Below, piece after piece: positions 1 to 22,902 of a DNA stretch of 64,000 nucleotides. The stretch's first letter is position 1, and every line of letters begins with the position of its first letter. The position numbers and the translations under genes are program-made. Source of the DNA: Rhinopithecus roxellana (Eukaryota > Chordata > Mammalia > Primates > Cercopithecidae); contig NC_044552.1 of the NCBI RefSeq assembly GCF_007565055.1, forward strand, positions 36,078,069 to 36,142,068, given 5' to 3'. The notes under the pieces are model-generated. The model did not search any database and was not told the origin of the DNA. It saw only the letters and a list, made by a program, of their open reading frames with translations.

Positions 1-180
1 CTTCATTCCCGCAGTTACTCCCTTTCTCTTCTGCAGCCTCTACTCATCCCTCTCTAATGGCATTCCTGTCAGCATTCAGATGTGCTGTAATATTGCCTTT
101 ATTAAAACAAGACAAAAATCCTTCCTTGACCCCACATTCAGGGCTACATGTATTATGACGTTCATGGGCCCCACGTTTTT
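1..180 (+). repeat. Probable L2 LINE fragment
   Basis: The pyrimidine-rich text with a stretch reading ccttccttgaccccacattcag resembles the 3' part of L2. It is too short and diverged to be certain. Confidence 0.4.
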
Positions 181-298
181 GCCTTCATGGGTCATAATAT
201 AAATACTGAAAAAATATTAAATAAGTAAATATTAATAATTATCACTGGTATAAAAAGGAACATAATCTAGACTGGGTGTTTCTTTTTAATTATGATTT

Positions 299-600
299 TA
301 TTATTATTATTATTATGAGACAGAGTCTTGCTCTGTCACCCAGGCTGGAGTGCAATGGCATGATCTCGGCTCACTGCAACCTCTGCCCTGCCGAGTTCAA
401 GTGATTCTCCTGCCTCAGCCTCCCAAGTAGCTGGGATTACAGGTGTGCACCACCATGCCAGACTAATTTTCTGTTTTTAGTAGAGACAGGGTTTCACCAC
501 ATTGGTCAGGCTGGTCTTGAACTCCTGACCTCAAGTGATCCACCCGCTTTGGCCTCCCAAAGTGCTGGGATTACAGGCATGAGCCACCGCTCCTGGCTCT
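299..600 (-). repeat. Alu
   Basis: Full-length reversed Alu with a TTA-repeat remnant of its A-tail at 299-316, ending ccgctcctggct. Confidence 0.9.
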
Positions 601-633
601 GATTTTATTTTAATTAACTAATGTATTTATCCT

Positions 634-906
634 GAGATAGGGTCTCTGTCACCCAGGCTGGAGTGTACTGGTGCTATCAGGGCTCACTATAGCCTCGACC
701 TCCTGGGCTCAAGCAATCCTCCCGCCTCAGCCTCCTGAGTATCTAGGACTACAATTGTGCACCACCATGCTTGGTTAATTTTTTGATATTTAGTAGAGAC
801 AAGGTCTCACTATGTTTCCCAGTCTTGAACTCCTGGGTTCAAGTGACCGTCTTGCCTTGGCCTCCCAAGTGCTGGGATTATAGGCATCAAGCCACCATGC
901 TTGGCC
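634..906 (-). repeat. Old Alu (J-like)
   Basis: Diverged reversed Alu with agcctcgacctcctgggctc, an AluJ-type variant. Confidence 0.85.
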
Positions 907-969
907 TTTATTCTGGTTTTAAAAGAAATTTAAAATATTGGGCCCTAGGCACTGCCTACTGGGTAAGCT

Positions 970-1475
970 GACCTGTCCACATTCCCCCCAAGCTACTGTC
1001 CTAAATTTTGCTCCCTTTACAACAAAACCTCTTGTGGCAGATGTATTTTCAGAAAATGGCAGGACAATGGTTCTGGCTTCACTCATTCCTCCCATCAAAG
1101 GGAGGAATCTATTATATTTTTCTTCAACCTGGAGGAAACTTTCTGGCTGCCTTGTTGAAGATAACTGCAGAAACGACACAATGTGACTTCCAGGGCTAGG
1201 TTATCAAAAGTGATAGGTTTCCACCAGGCTTTCTTAGAACTTGCCCTTGGAACCCAGCCACCATGTTGTGAGGAAGCCCAGAGCACACGCAGGGGTTCTG
1301 GCTGAAAGCCAGTCTCAACCACCGGACATGGCTGAGTGAGCCTTCAGATGACTCTAGCCCCAGCTTTTGAGCTACCCCAGCTGATACCACATGGAGCAGA
1401 CACTATCCCTGCAGAGTCACTGTTTTAAGCTACTAAGTGTTAAGGGTTTTTTGAGGTAGCAATAGATAACTGGGA
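970..1475 (+). repeat. Probable MLT1-type MaLR LTR remnant
   Basis: Ancient non-coding LTR sequence. The 3' part (aagctactaagtgttaaggg ... gcaatagataactgg) matches my memory of MLT1 LTR ends. The open frames across it (919-1390, both strands) do not look coding. Confidence 0.5.
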
Positions 1476-1596
1476 CATTCTCAAACCTATTTTGCATTCT
1501 CTCTCTTTTTTTTTCATCTGGTATTCTCTCCTCAAGTTATTCCAACTGGATGTTCATCCCCATCACTCCACAGAAATGGCTTTTATTGTGGTCACA

Positions 1597-1913
1597 AATT
1601 ATCTACTTTTTTTTTTTTTTTGAGACGGAGTCTCGCTCTGTCGCCCAGGCTGGAGTGCAGTGGCCGGATCTCAGCTCACTGCAAGCTCTGCCTCCCGGGT
1701 TTATGCCATTCTCCTGCCTCAGCCTCCGGAGTAGCTGGGACTACAGGCGCCCGCCACCACGCCCGGCTAGTTTTTTGTATTTTTTAGTAGAGACGGGGTT
1801 TCACCGTGTTAGCCAGGATGGTCTCGATCTCCTGACCTCGTGATCCGCCCGTCTCAGCCTCCCAAAGTGCTGGGATTACAGGCTTGAGCCACCGCGCCCG
1901 GCCAATTATCTAC
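1597..1913 (-). repeat. Young AluY-type with target-site duplication
   Basis: Nearly unmutated element (1607-1903) with GGCCGGATCTCAGC and GGCTTGAGCC variants. It is flanked by aattatctac on both sides. Confidence 0.93.
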
Positions 1914-1959
1914 TTTTTTTACCTAACCTGCTTCAGATTAATCACAGTTCACCAAACTG

Positions 1960-3450
1960 AATTCTTTCTCCAAACACTCCAGGTTTCAGGGACCCATCCT
2001 CCTCTGATTTCACTCCAACCTCACTCATTGCTCATTTTCTTTGTTAGCACCTCTTGCTTTTAACCAAATCTCTAAAAGCTGGGAGCTTTCCAGGCTTGTC
2101 TTCAGTACTCTTCCCTTGTTTACCCACACTCTCTCCCTAGATGATCTCATTCATTCCCATGCCATTACACACCATTTACAGGCCAGCAGCTTCCAAATTT
2201 ATATCTTCAGCCTGGACCTCTCCCAGGAACTCCAGATGCACGTATTCAACTGGCTACTGGACATCTATACTCAGATTGCAAACTTAGCAAGGCCAAAACC
2301 AAATTACGGATTTCCTTCCCAAGTCCCACCTTCTCTCTTCTCCACCTCAGTCATGGCACTGCCATTTATGCTTAGGCATAATGGAGTTATACTTGAATGC
2401 TCTTTCCTTTAGATTTCACTTCAATCTACTAGTAGGTCATTTAATCAGCTCTTCCTGCAAACTATATTCTAAATCAAACCACTTCTCCTCACTTCCATTC
2501 CCGACATTCTCGCCCAGACCAGCATCATCTCATCTAGTCCACCACAGCAGATCCCTAACTGGTCTCCCTGCCCTCTCGTCACCCCTCTTTTACCCAGCAG
2601 CCACAGTAGCATACAGCAGATCCTGCCACTCTCCTGCTCAAAACCCTCCTTTAGCTTTCCATTTGCTGAGAATAAAATCCACTCCTCCCCATGCCTATGA
2701 TGCGTTACATGATCTAGCCCCTGCCTACTTCTGTCTTCATGGTCTTCTACACTGCAAACACACCGAACTCCTTATAGAATCAGTGTGTCTTTGCATGTAT
2801 TTATGGTTCCTCCTACTTGGACTGCTTTTCTTCCAGTTTTTTTTTTTTTTTTTTTTTTTTGAGACAGGAGTCTCGCTCTTGTTGCCCAGGCTGGAGTGCA
2901 ATGGCACGACCTCGGCTCACTGCAACCTCCACCTCCAGGGTTCAAGTGATTCTCCTGCCTCAGCCTCCTGAGTAGCTGGGATTACAGGCACCTGCCACCA
3001 CGTCCGGCTAGTTTTTAATATTTTCAGTAGAGATGGGGTTTCATCATGTTGGCCAGGCTGGTCTCGAACTCCTGACATCAGGTGATCCACCCATCTCAGC
3101 CTCCCAAAGTGCTGGGATTACAGGCATGAGCCACCATGCCCGGCTTCTTCCTTCAGATGTTAACACCACTGCCTCCTTCTCAGCGTTCTCCTCTCCTCAG
3201 AGAGAACTTTCCCAACTCCCCCTCAGGTAGCCACTCAAGTAATTCTGATATTATCCCATTTTATTTTCTTCACAGTACTTAACTGCATTTGAAACTATCT
3301 TATTTTTTTCTCTACTTATCTGTCTCTCTCACTAGAGTCTACCATCTTTGAGGAGAGGGACTTCACCATATACTTTCCAGAATTCCCAGCGTTTAGAACA
3401 GTGCTTGGCATGTACAGGAAACTCAAATACTTGTTGAGTAACTAAGCAAG
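1960..3450 (+). repeat. L2 LINE 3' portion with ORF2 remnant, split by an Alu
   Basis: The sequence follows the L2 order. A degenerate ORF2 tail is readable at 2041-2412 and 2381-2830, with motifs such as LRIKSTPPHAYDALHDLAPAY. A 3' end reading cagtgcttggcatgtacagg ... ttgttgagtaa follows. An Alu interrupts it at 2838-3144. This is a dead ancient element. Confidence 0.7.
2838..3144 (-). repeat. Alu (S-like) inserted in L2
   Basis: Full-length reversed Alu with a 20-plus T run at 2838-2860, ending ccaccatgcccggc. Confidence 0.93.
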
Positions 3451-3735
3451 GTCCTTGGCACATGGTCAATGCTGAATTAATATGAGCTATTACTCCTTCA
3501 TTTTTCAAGGCAATTCCTCTTTGACTCTGTTTAGTGTCTAGATTAGCAGGTATTTGTTGAGATAAAAATGATCATGGGATTTTAGAACTGGAAGAGGCCT
3601 TGAAGATTAGCCCATTAATTTCCAATTACCCATCTCAACACACCTTAAGATAACACATGCCCATCAGCAGCCATGGCTCTGTAACAGCAGCATCTCAACT
3701 GGCTTGGTGTGAAGGTGGTATTATTCCCATCCATC

Positions 3736-3945
3736 TCTCTCTTTTTTTTTAAGACAGGGAGACTGGGTCTCACTCTGTTACCCAAGTGGCGCACTCTCGG
3801 CTCACTGCAACCTCCATCTCCTGGGTTCAAGCAATTCTTGTGCCTCAGCCTCCTGAGCACCTGGAACTACAAGCAAGCATCAACCACGCCAAGCTAATTT
3901 TTGTATTTTTAGTGGAGATGCGGTTTTGCCATGTTGGCCAGGCTC
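3736..3945 (-). repeat. Truncated Alu
   Basis: The reversed Alu stops at atgttggccaggct and lacks the 5' third. Confidence 0.85.
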
Positions 3946-4171
3946 CGTGGACTTACTATTTAAGCAACACTGAAGATTGATTAAAGAACAGGATCTCTGC
4001 CCAAGTTAAGAAATTTTATGAGTGAAATATAACTTGATTTAGCCTCTGGCTGAGGAATTTAAGGTTCAATTGGCTTTTCATGTGGGTCAGTTGCCCATGA
4101 CCTACCCTATAAATAAATGTCGCTGAGCTACTGAGTTATAAATATATCATTTTAAAGAGGATTAAAAATCT

Positions 4172-4459
4172 GGCCGGGCGCGGAGGCTCACGCCAGTAAT
4201 CCCAGCGCTTTGGGAAGCTAAGGTGGGCGGATCACTTGAGGTCAGGAGTTTGAGACCAGCCTGGCTAACACGTCGAAAACCCATCTCTACTAAAAATACA
4301 AAAATTAGCTGGGCATGGTGGCGGGTACCTGTAATCCCAGCTACTCAGGAGGCTGAGGCATGAGAATCGCCTGAACCTGGAAGGCAGAGGTTGCAGTGAG
4401 CCGAGATTGTACCACTGCATTTCAGCCTGGGGAACAGAGTGAGACTCTGTCTCCAAAAA

Positions 4460-4495
<36 letters not shown>
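4172..4495 (+). repeat. Alu with (AAAT)n tail
   Basis: Full-length Alu from ggccgggcgcgg. The A-tail has become an AAAT microsatellite (4455-4493). Flanks agaggattaaaaatc and agaggattaagaatc are its target duplication. Confidence 0.93.
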
Positions 4496-4927
4496 GAAAA
4501 TAAAAATAAAATAAATAAAATAGAGAGGATTAAGAATCCATAGAGAGACATGAGAGCTTGAAGTAACAATAGAAAGGATTTAAGGAGGGCAGGTTAGGAA
4601 CTGAGCAGGGGATTTGGAAAGAGAGCCCTGGGGATTGCAGGCAGTCAGCCACAAGCCTGGCTCCAGGGGCAAACAAATGCTTAAAAGTGACAAACCCATG
4701 TCTTCTGAGCCCTAGTCAGGCTGGACCTGAAGCCTCACTGTGAATCATCTCCATCCGAGTGTTCTTGTGACTGAGTTGGACTCCCCTTGCTGATGCCTAA
4801 ACTCTTGTGTTGCCCCCTCCCTCAGGACCAGTCTCAGCAGTGGGACCACCTAAATCTTGCTTCTTGCCTTTATTCATTAATTTATTCATTAATTTTTCCT
4901 CCCAGTCAATCACTTTACTTCTAAGCT

Positions 4928-5452
4928 TTAGAGCAAGCTTATCCAGTTGGAGGCCCGCGGGCTGCATGCGGCCCAGGACAGCTTTGAATGCAGCCCAACA
5001 CAAATTTGTAAACTTTCTTAAAACATTATGAGATTTTCTTTCATGATTTTTTTTTTTTTTTTGAGACGGAGTCTCGCTCTCGCCCGGGCTGGAGTGCAGT
5101 GGCCGGATCTCAGCTCACTGCAAGCTCTGCCTCCCGGGTTTATGCCATTCTCCTGCCTCAGCCTCTGGAGTAGCTGGGACTACAGGCGCCCGCCATCTCG
5201 CCCGGCTAGCTTTTTGTATTTTTCAGTAGAGACGGGGTTTCACCGTGTTAGCCAGGATGGTCTCGATCTCCTGACCTCGTGATCCGCCCGTCTTGGCCTC
5301 CCAAAGTGCTGGGATTACAGGCTTGAGCCACCGCACCCGGCCGATTTTTTTTTTTTTTTAATTAGCTATCGTTAGTGTTAGTGTATTTTGTGTGGCCCAA
5401 GACAATTCTTTCAATGTGGCCCAGGGAGGCCAAAATATTAGACACCCCTGCT
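4928..5452 (+). repeat. Probable MER1-family hAT element split by an AluY
   Basis: Sequence with ggcccgcgggctgcatgcgg and, beyond the Alu, gtggcccaagacaattctt and ggacac-like end tagacacccctg. This matches my memory of MER1-type non-autonomous hAT elements. Confidence 0.55.
5047..5342 (-). repeat. Young AluY-type inserted in MER1-like element
   Basis: Low-divergence reversed Alu with the same GGCCGGATCTC and GGCTTGAGCC variants, between gatttttttt repeats on each side. Confidence 0.93.
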
Positions 5453-5733
5453 TTAGAGGAATTGAGTACATTCTGGTAATGCGAGAGATGAACAAAGCTG
5501 GAATTTAGCTTTGAATATTCTGCATTTAGTATGTGGATATTTGAGTACCTCATAGCCTGCTTACAAACTAGGTTCTAGGGCTGACCCTGTCACTAACAGC
5601 TTCATCTGTAAGCTGAAAGGGTGACTGAGTGGGCAAATAACAACTCTCTAAGCCTTGGTTTTCTGTCCTGTAAAATGAGGACAACGGTAAGTACTTTAGT
5701 ATTTTAATAAAAATCAAAGGATTTTTGGTTTGT

Positions 5734-6035
5734 GGCTGGGTGCTGTGGCTCATGCCTATAATCCCAGCACTTTGGGAGGCTGAGGCTGGCAGATTGCTTG
5801 AGCTTATGAGTTTGAGATCAGCCTGCAACATGCCGAAACCCTGTTTCTCCAAAAAAAAAAAAAAAAGAAAAAAGAAAACTTAGCTGAGTGTGGTGGTACA
5901 TGCCTGTAGTCCCAGCTACTCAGGAGGCTGAGGTAGGAGGATCACTTAAGCCCAGGAGGCAGAGGTTGCAGTGAGCCAAGATTGTCACTGCACTCCAGAC
6001 TGGGTGGTAGAGCCAGACCTGTCTCAAAAACAACT
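5734..6035 (+). repeat. Alu
   Basis: Full-length with an expanded mid-element A-rich linker at 5850-5880. Confidence 0.88.
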
Positions 6036-6040
6036 CTAAG

Positions 6041-6347
6041 CGCCAGGCACGGTGGCTCATACCTGTAATCCCAGCACTTTGGGAGGACAAGGTGGGCAAA
6101 TCACGAGGTCAGGAGATGGAGACCATCCTGGCTAACACAGTGAAACCCCATCTCTAATAAAAATACAAAAAATCAGCCGGGCATGGCAGCAGGTGCCTGT
6201 AGTTCCAGCTACTTGGGAGGCTGAGGCAGGAGAATGGAGTCAACCTGGGAGGAAGAGTTTGCAGTGAGCTGAGATCGTGCCACTGTACTCCAGCATGGGC
6301 GACAGAGTGAGACTCTGTCTCAAAAAAAAAAAAAAAAAAAAAAAAAA
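6041..6347 (+). repeat. Alu adjoining the previous one
   Basis: Full-length Alu flanked by aactctaag at 6032 and 6351. Confidence 0.9.
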
Positions 6348-6454
6348 CAAGAACTCTAAGATAAATGTTATCCCTACCCTGGAGGTAATCTGAGGTCTTT
6401 TCCAGCTGGTACTTGAACAGTATAGCACACAAGCATTTAACAATCATCAGATTG

Positions 6455-6735
6455 GTACTGCCATTTACCGAATGTCTGTTACCTGCTCAATACTGTGCTA
6501 GGTGCTTTACCAGTTATTGAATACTCCAATCTTATTAAGCTGGAGTATTAAATATAGTCAAATGTAAGTATGTAGGTATTATTTCCTACAGACTTATTAT
6601 TACCTTACTAATGAGTAAAATGAGGCCCTGACAGGGTTAAATCTCTTGCCCAAGTTTACGGCAGTCAGTGGGTTTGAACTCTTATCCTGACTCATGTCTG
6701 TCTGACTCCAAAGTCCATGTTTGCTCTATTATGTT
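6455..6735 (-). repeat. MIR
   Basis: Reversed MIR core: aaaatgaggccctgacaggg, cttgcccaagtttacggcag, gggtttgaactcttatcc. Confidence 0.7.
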
Positions 6736-6821
6736 ATTCATTAGTGTTGTAATAGAACTAACTTAATAATGTAATGTAGGACAGGGATGGTTGCAGACAA
6801 CTAGAAATGTTAAGAAACTAG

Positions 6822-6824
6822 ACT

Positions 6825-6857
<33 letters not shown>

Positions 6858-7140
6858 GAGATGGAGTCTAGCTCTGTTGCCCAGGCTGGAGTGCAGTGGC
6901 ATGATCTTGGCTTACTGCAAGCTCCCCTTCCCGGGTTCACGCCATTCTCCTGCCTCAGCCTCCCGAGTAGGTGGGACTACAGGCGCCCGCCACCACGACT
7001 GGCTAATTTTTTGTATTTATAGTAGAGACGGGATTTCACCGTGTTAGCCAGGATGGTCTCGATCTCTTGACCTCGTAATCCGCCTGCCTCTGCCTCCCAA
7101 AAAGTGTTGGGATTACAGGCGTGAGCCATCGCGCCCGGCC
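6822..7140 (-). repeat. Alu with TTTA-repeat tail
   Basis: The A-tail became (TTTA)n at 6825-6858. The body ends cgcgcccggcc. Confidence 0.92.
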
Positions 7141-7298
7141 AAGACTAACAATTTAAAATGATTGCTTTATGTATTCACTGTGGCATGTTTAAATGGTCAT
7201 AGGGCCAGGAATATATGCCATTCTTTCAAAGCACTGAAACTTGGCACTGAACTAGTTTAGTCTGTCTTACCAGAGATCTGTAGTTACACTAAGACTCT

Positions 7299-7590
7299 TT
7301 TTTTTTTTGAGACAGAGTCTTGCTCTGTCACCCGGGCTGGAGTACAGTGGCCGGATCTCAGCTCACTGCAAGCTCTGCCTCCCGGGTTTACGCCATTCTC
7401 CTGGCTCAGCCTCCCGAGTAGCTGGGACTATAGGCGCCCGCCACCTCGCCCGGCTAGTTTTTTTTATTTTTTAGTAGAGACGAGGTTTCACGGTGTTAGC
7501 CAGGATGGTTTCGATCTCCTGACCTCGTGATCCGCCCGTCTCAGCCTCCCAAAGTGCTGGGATTACAGGCTTGAGCCACCGCGCCCGGCT
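7299..7590 (-). repeat. Young AluY-type with target-site duplication
   Basis: Flanked by actaagactctt on both sides. It shows the GGCCGGATCTC and GGCTTGAGCC variants. Confidence 0.92.
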
Positions 7591-7648
7591 GTTATACTAA
7601 GACTCTTAGATCAGAGCATGATTTTATTTCCTATGAAGAAAATATAGG

Positions 7649-7945
7649 CTGGGCATGATGGATCATGCCTGTAATCTCAGTATTTTGGGAAGCCAAGGCC
7701 GAAGAATCACTCGAGGTCAGGAATTTGAGACCAGCCCTGGCAACAAAGTGAGACCCCTATCTCTACAAAAATATTAAAAAATTAGCCATGTGTGGTGGTG
7801 CATGCCTGTGGTTCCAACTACTTGGGAGGCTGAGGCAGGAGGATCACTTGAGCCCAGGAGGTCAAGGCTGCAGTGAGCTGTGTTCATGCCACTAAACTCC
7901 AGCCTGGGCGACAGAGCAGGACCCTGACTCCAAAAAATAAGAAAA
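7649..7945 (+). repeat. Alu (J-like)
   Basis: Diverged full-length Alu from ggctgggcatgatggatc. Confidence 0.85.
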
Positions 7946-8130
7946 TTAGCTGTGGTGGTGCACATATTTAGTCCTAGCTACTTGGGAGGCTGTGGTGGAA
8001 ACAGCCCTTGAGCCCCTAAGTTCGAGGCTGTAGTGAGCTCTGACTGTACCACTGCACTCCAGCCTGGGCAACAGAACAAGACTCTGTCTCTACAAAAGAA
8101 AAAAAAAAAAAAAAAAGAAAAAGAAAAAAG
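7938..8130 (+). repeat. Alu right-arm fragment
   Basis: A second right-arm copy (aaattagctgtggtggtgca to a purine-rich tail) directly follows the previous Alu. Its left arm is missing. Confidence 0.8.
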
Positions 8131-8168
8131 ATCATCTCACTTCCCACCTGCCTTCTGGTTCATTCTAT

Positions 8169-8470
8169 TTTTTTTTTTTCTTTTTTTTGAGATGGAGTTT
8201 CACTCTTGTTGCCCAAGCTGGAGTGCAATGGCATGATCTCAGCTCACCGCAACCTCCGCCTCCCGGGTTCAAGGGATTCTCCTGCCTCAGCCTCCCAAGT
8301 AGGTGGGATTACAGGCATGCGCCACCACACCCTGCTCGTTTTGTATTTTTAATAGAGATGGGGTCTCTCCATGTTGGCCAGGCTGGTCTCCAACTTCCAA
8401 CCTCAGGTGATCTGCTGGCCTCGGCCTCCCCAAGTGCTGGGATTACAGGTGTGAGCCACCACTCCCGGCT
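8169..8470 (-). repeat. Alu
   Basis: Reversed Alu ending accactcccggct, between ggttcattctattt and gggtcatactattt (imperfect target duplication). Confidence 0.92.
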
Positions 8471-8481
8471 GGGTCATACTA

Positions 8482-8533
8482 TTTTTTTGCCATTACTTTT
8501 AATGGCAAAAACTGCAATTACTTTTGCACCAAC
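8482..8533 (+). repeat. MADE1 (mariner MITE) fragment
   Basis: TTTTTGCCATTA-CTTT-TAATGGCAAAAA is the MADE1 central hairpin, followed by actgcaattacttttgcacc, the right terminal repeat. The left terminal repeat is missing. Full MADE1 copies gave rise to miR-548-type hairpins. Confidence 0.88.
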
Positions 8534-8836
8534 ATATACCATCAAATCCACTCTTCTCTCATCATCTCCCACACCCACCATGGACAGAAAGTGTGACCCA
8601 GGCATTAATTCTAATTTTCAGGATACGCATTTTACTCAGAGGCCTAATTTAAAACCAACAAAAGAAAACCAAAAATCTTCTCAGCCTATCAGGATAGCTA
8701 TATCCTGATACGCTAAGAAACTATTTTGTTTTATAACATTTTTTCAGTACTGTACTTCATGCCAACTTTGTTTATATCAAGAAGTAGGCTTCAAATATGC
8801 CAAATACTTTTGTCAAAGAAACACTGCTAGTTTTGG

Positions 8837-9141
8837 GCTAGGCACAGTGGCTCATGCCTGTAATTCCAGCACTTTGGGATGCCAAGGCAGGCGGATCATG
8901 AGGTCAAGAGATCAAGACCAGCCTGGCCAACATGATGAAACCCCATCTCTACTAAAAATACAAAAATCAGCTGGGCATGGTGGCACATGCCTGTAGTCCC
9001 AGCTACTTGGGAGGCTGATGCAGGATAATCGTTTGAACCTGGGAGGTGGAGGTTGCAGTGAGCCGAGATCGCGCCACTGCACTCCAGCCTGGGTGACAGT
9101 GCAAAACTCCACCTTTAAAAAAAAAAAAAAAGAAAGAAAAA
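8837..9141 (+). repeat. Alu with long target-site duplication
   Basis: Flanked by aagaaacactgctagtttt (8817-8835) and aagaaatactgctagtttt after the tail. Confidence 0.93.
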
Positions 9142-9423
9142 GAAATACTGCTAGTTTTTCCCACGTGCATGTGTGCACATGTAATTCATTTGCTTATTTA
9201 TCTTAAGCCAAGGTTTTAACATGTAATTGGAAGTCCTAAACTAAGTACTTTGGTTTACAGGTTTAGTCTGAAATAGCTGGAAGTGGATGCACATAACTTT
9301 GAAGGAGTGCATATATAAGTCATTGGAGGTGAGCATGCATACATCATCCTATAAATCACTATAAAAGTGATTTATAAGTTCTGTAAAAAAGTTCCAAAAA
9401 GTTTAGGTGTGGATTTATATTTA

Positions 9424-9705
9424 TTTTTTTTGAAACAAGTCTCCGTCGCCTAGGCCGGAGTGCAGTGGCACGATCTCGGCTCACTGCAAGCTCTGCCTCC
9501 TGGGTTCACAACATTCTCCTACCTCAGCCTCCTGAGTAGCTGGGACTACAGGCGTCCGCCACCACGCCCAGCTAATTTTTGTATTTTTAGTAGAGACAGG
9601 GTTTCATCGTGTTAGCCAGGATGGTCTCGATCTCCTGCTCTCGTGATCCGCCCGCCTTGGCCTCCGAAGTGTTGGGATTACAGGCGTGAGCCACCGCGCC
9701 CGGCC
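9424..9705 (-). repeat. Alu, first of a tandem pair
   Basis: Reversed Alu ending cgcgcccggcc, directly joined through a T-run to the next Alu. The pair shares the outer duplication atatttattttt. Confidence 0.9.
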
Positions 9706-9999
9706 TATTTATTTTTTTTTGAGACAAAGTGTTGCTGTCACCCAGGCTGGAGTGCTGTGGTGCAGTCTCAGCTCACTGCAACATCCACCTCTTGAGTTAA
9801 ACAATCCTCCTGCCTCAGCCTCCCAAGTAGCTGGGATTACAGGCGCCCACCACCATGCCCAGCTAATTTTTGTATTTTTAGTAGAGACGGGGTTTCACCA
9901 TGTTGGCCAGGCTGGTCTCGAACTCCTGACCTCAGGTGATCCACCTGCCTCAGCCTCTCAAAGTGCTGGGATTATAGGCTTGAGCATCTGCGACTGGCC
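9706..9999 (-). repeat. Alu, second of a tandem pair
   Basis: Reversed Alu ending tctgcgactggcc, followed by tctatatttattttt, which repeats the flank before 9424. Confidence 0.9.
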
Positions 10000-10600
10000 G
10001 GGTCTATATTTATTTTTAAAGAATTACTTCAGATGACAATGTGTCATAAATTGCTGCTTTGCTACACATAGTTACCATTATGTTGCTCATGTTTTATTGA
10101 CTAGTTCTTGATCTTGAGGCTTATACCTGGTGTAAGTATGCTTTAGGCATTCATGAATGACAGTCAACAACTGAGCTGAAGGTCATGGGGCACAAGGCTG
10201 TAATTCTTCTAATGGTAATGGCAGTAACGTAAGTCTGATACACAAGCAGCATGTATTCAACACACTGATACCCGATAGCATGTCAGGAAAAGAGAACAGG
10301 CAATGCAGTTTAAGGGGGGAAAACTGAGAAGTCATAACTATTCCAAAGATGTGAAGGAAACTACAAAAGATATGGACCTGCTTCTACTATAAAAAGAAAA
10401 TGAAGCACTTCTCTGGGGTTGCTATACCAACTGTTTCAGCCCATTGTAGTCTTGCCTCTTTCAGGGCTTTAGCCACTATTTCATTTCATGGAAAAGCAGA
10501 CATATCCTAACAGAGTGACATTTACCAAAAGAAAGAGGGCTTATCAGTGAGCAGCTTAATAAAGAAAAAATTTTATCTACTGCTTTGCAGTTTTCTTTTC
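10000..10600. other. Intergenic, no gene seen
   Basis: Unique-looking sequence without a convincing exon, RNA gene or recognisable repeat. Confidence 0.5.
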
Positions 10601-10604
10601 TTTT

Positions 10605-10889
10605 TTGTTTGAGACAGAGTCTCGCTCTGTTACCAGACTGGAGTGCAGTGGCACGATCTCGTCTCACTGCAACCTCCACCTCCCGGGTTCAAGTGATTCT
10701 CCTGCCTCAGCCTCCTGAGTAGCTGGGATTACAGGCATGTGCCACCACGTCCGGCTAATTTTTGTATATTTAGTAGAGACAGGGTTTCACCATGTTGGTC
10801 AGGCTGGTCTCAAACTTCTGACCTCATGATCCGCCCGCCTTGGCCTCCCAAAGAGCTGGAATTACAGGCGTGAGCCACTGTGCCTGGCC
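10605..10889 (-). repeat. Alu
   Basis: Flanked by tgctttgca and tgctttgcg; ends gtgcctggcc. Confidence 0.92.
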
Positions 10890-11669
10890 TGCTTTGCGCA
10901 ATTTTCAAAAGCCATTATTTCTATTCAATTTTGGGTACTTATCACTACAGTGCTGGATGCAAAGTTTATGTAAAATCTTATTGAATGAATGAATAATAGG
11001 ATAAATAATACAACTAGTAATTCCTTAAGATCATAAATTCCATTACAGTAACCCTGGTAGGCAACTCTATAAAATTTTGGGCTCCAAGAAGAGGTCAATG
11101 CATGTCATAAATGTGTTTGATCTGCTGTAAAGTATATTCACAGTCTTCAAAATGTAATGCTTAAATGAGATAAAACTGGTTGGTTACCACCCCCAAGTTA
11201 GCATATGCCAGCCTGCACAAAGGTAAATATCAAGAACTTTAACTGCTCAATTTGAATTAACCAAAGATTCCTTCTAGGAATCTTAAAAAAAAAAAAAAAA
11301 ATAAGGGTGTGAACACTTCAAGCACTTATTTTCAGATGCATCAACTGACATAAATTAAAAATGGTGCAAACTAATAATTGAACACTAGCACCATAACAAA
11401 ATAGAATTTTCACTTTCCACTTTGAGTCAAAGTGGTTTGCTCATGTTTGTTGAAATCAGAACTGAAACAATGACATGTATAAAAAGAATAGATAAAAGTG
11501 GTTCTTCCATTGAAGTTCCATTCCCTGCTCTCAGCTGATGAAGGCACGAAAACTCAATGGAACAGTTAGGCGGACTCCAATCATCTCAGCTGGAAGCACT
11601 CTCCGCTTAAACATACTCATCTGGCCCACCCTCATTCCAAATTCAGGCACAAATGGCCTCCCCGAGGCT
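10890..11669 (-). other. Region downstream of MRPS10 including its 3'UTR
   Basis: Alu-free A/T-rich sequence holding the MRPS10 3'UTR start. The end of the transcript cannot be fixed because no canonical AATAAA is seen near the stop. Confidence 0.5.
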
Positions 11670-22604
<10,935 letters not shown>

Positions 22605-22618
<14 letters not shown>

Positions 22619-22760
22619 CTTGTCGGTCCCGACCTCTCAGGATTGCTTCCGGGGTTACAGCGGCGTCCTCAGACCATAGAGTTCTGCAAAAGGAGAGGGT
22701 ACATCCTAGTGTTCCGACGCTGGAACAACCATAGAGACACGATCCTGTGCTTTTAGAGGG
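22605..22760 (-). promoter_or_regulatory. MRPS10: MRPS10 TATA-less promoter with YY1-type and ETS-type sites
   Basis: The sequence around and upstream of the start codon is the only CpG-rich stretch near the gene. Read on the minus strand, CAAGATGGCGGC (22622-22611) is a strong YY1 core that contains the initiator ATG. CCGGAAG (22652-22646) is an ETS core of the kind that drives many nuclear genes for mitochondrial proteins. No TATA box is seen. The start site is inferred to lie within a few tens of bases above 22618. Confidence 0.75.
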
Positions 22761-22846
22761 CGGGACAGTTGGCTGGAGGAGGCAAGCCTTTCTCTGGGCA
22801 GTGTCTGGATAGTTACCAAGCCCCATCAATGTTTTCACCTTTAAAT

Positions 22847-22852
22847 TGCGCG

Positions 22853-22902
<50 letters not shown>

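Noticed and set aside
2041..2971. Open frames of 123 and 196 codons on the plus strand
   Set aside because: They are remnants of L2 ORF2 continuing into a reversed Alu ([15 protein letters not shown]), with stops and no intact domain.
5362..5553. Possible small coding frame (63 codons, minus strand)
   Set aside because: It overlaps the MER1-like element and flank and has no supporting features.
8187..8708. 173-codon open frame on the plus strand
   Set aside because: The first two thirds are Alu-derived ([12 protein letters not shown]), then MADE1 and unique flank. There is no splice or coding support.
11281..11302. Poly-A run as a possible retrogene tail
   Set aside because: No coding or processed-pseudogene sequence precedes it on the plus strand, and no matching target duplication is seen.
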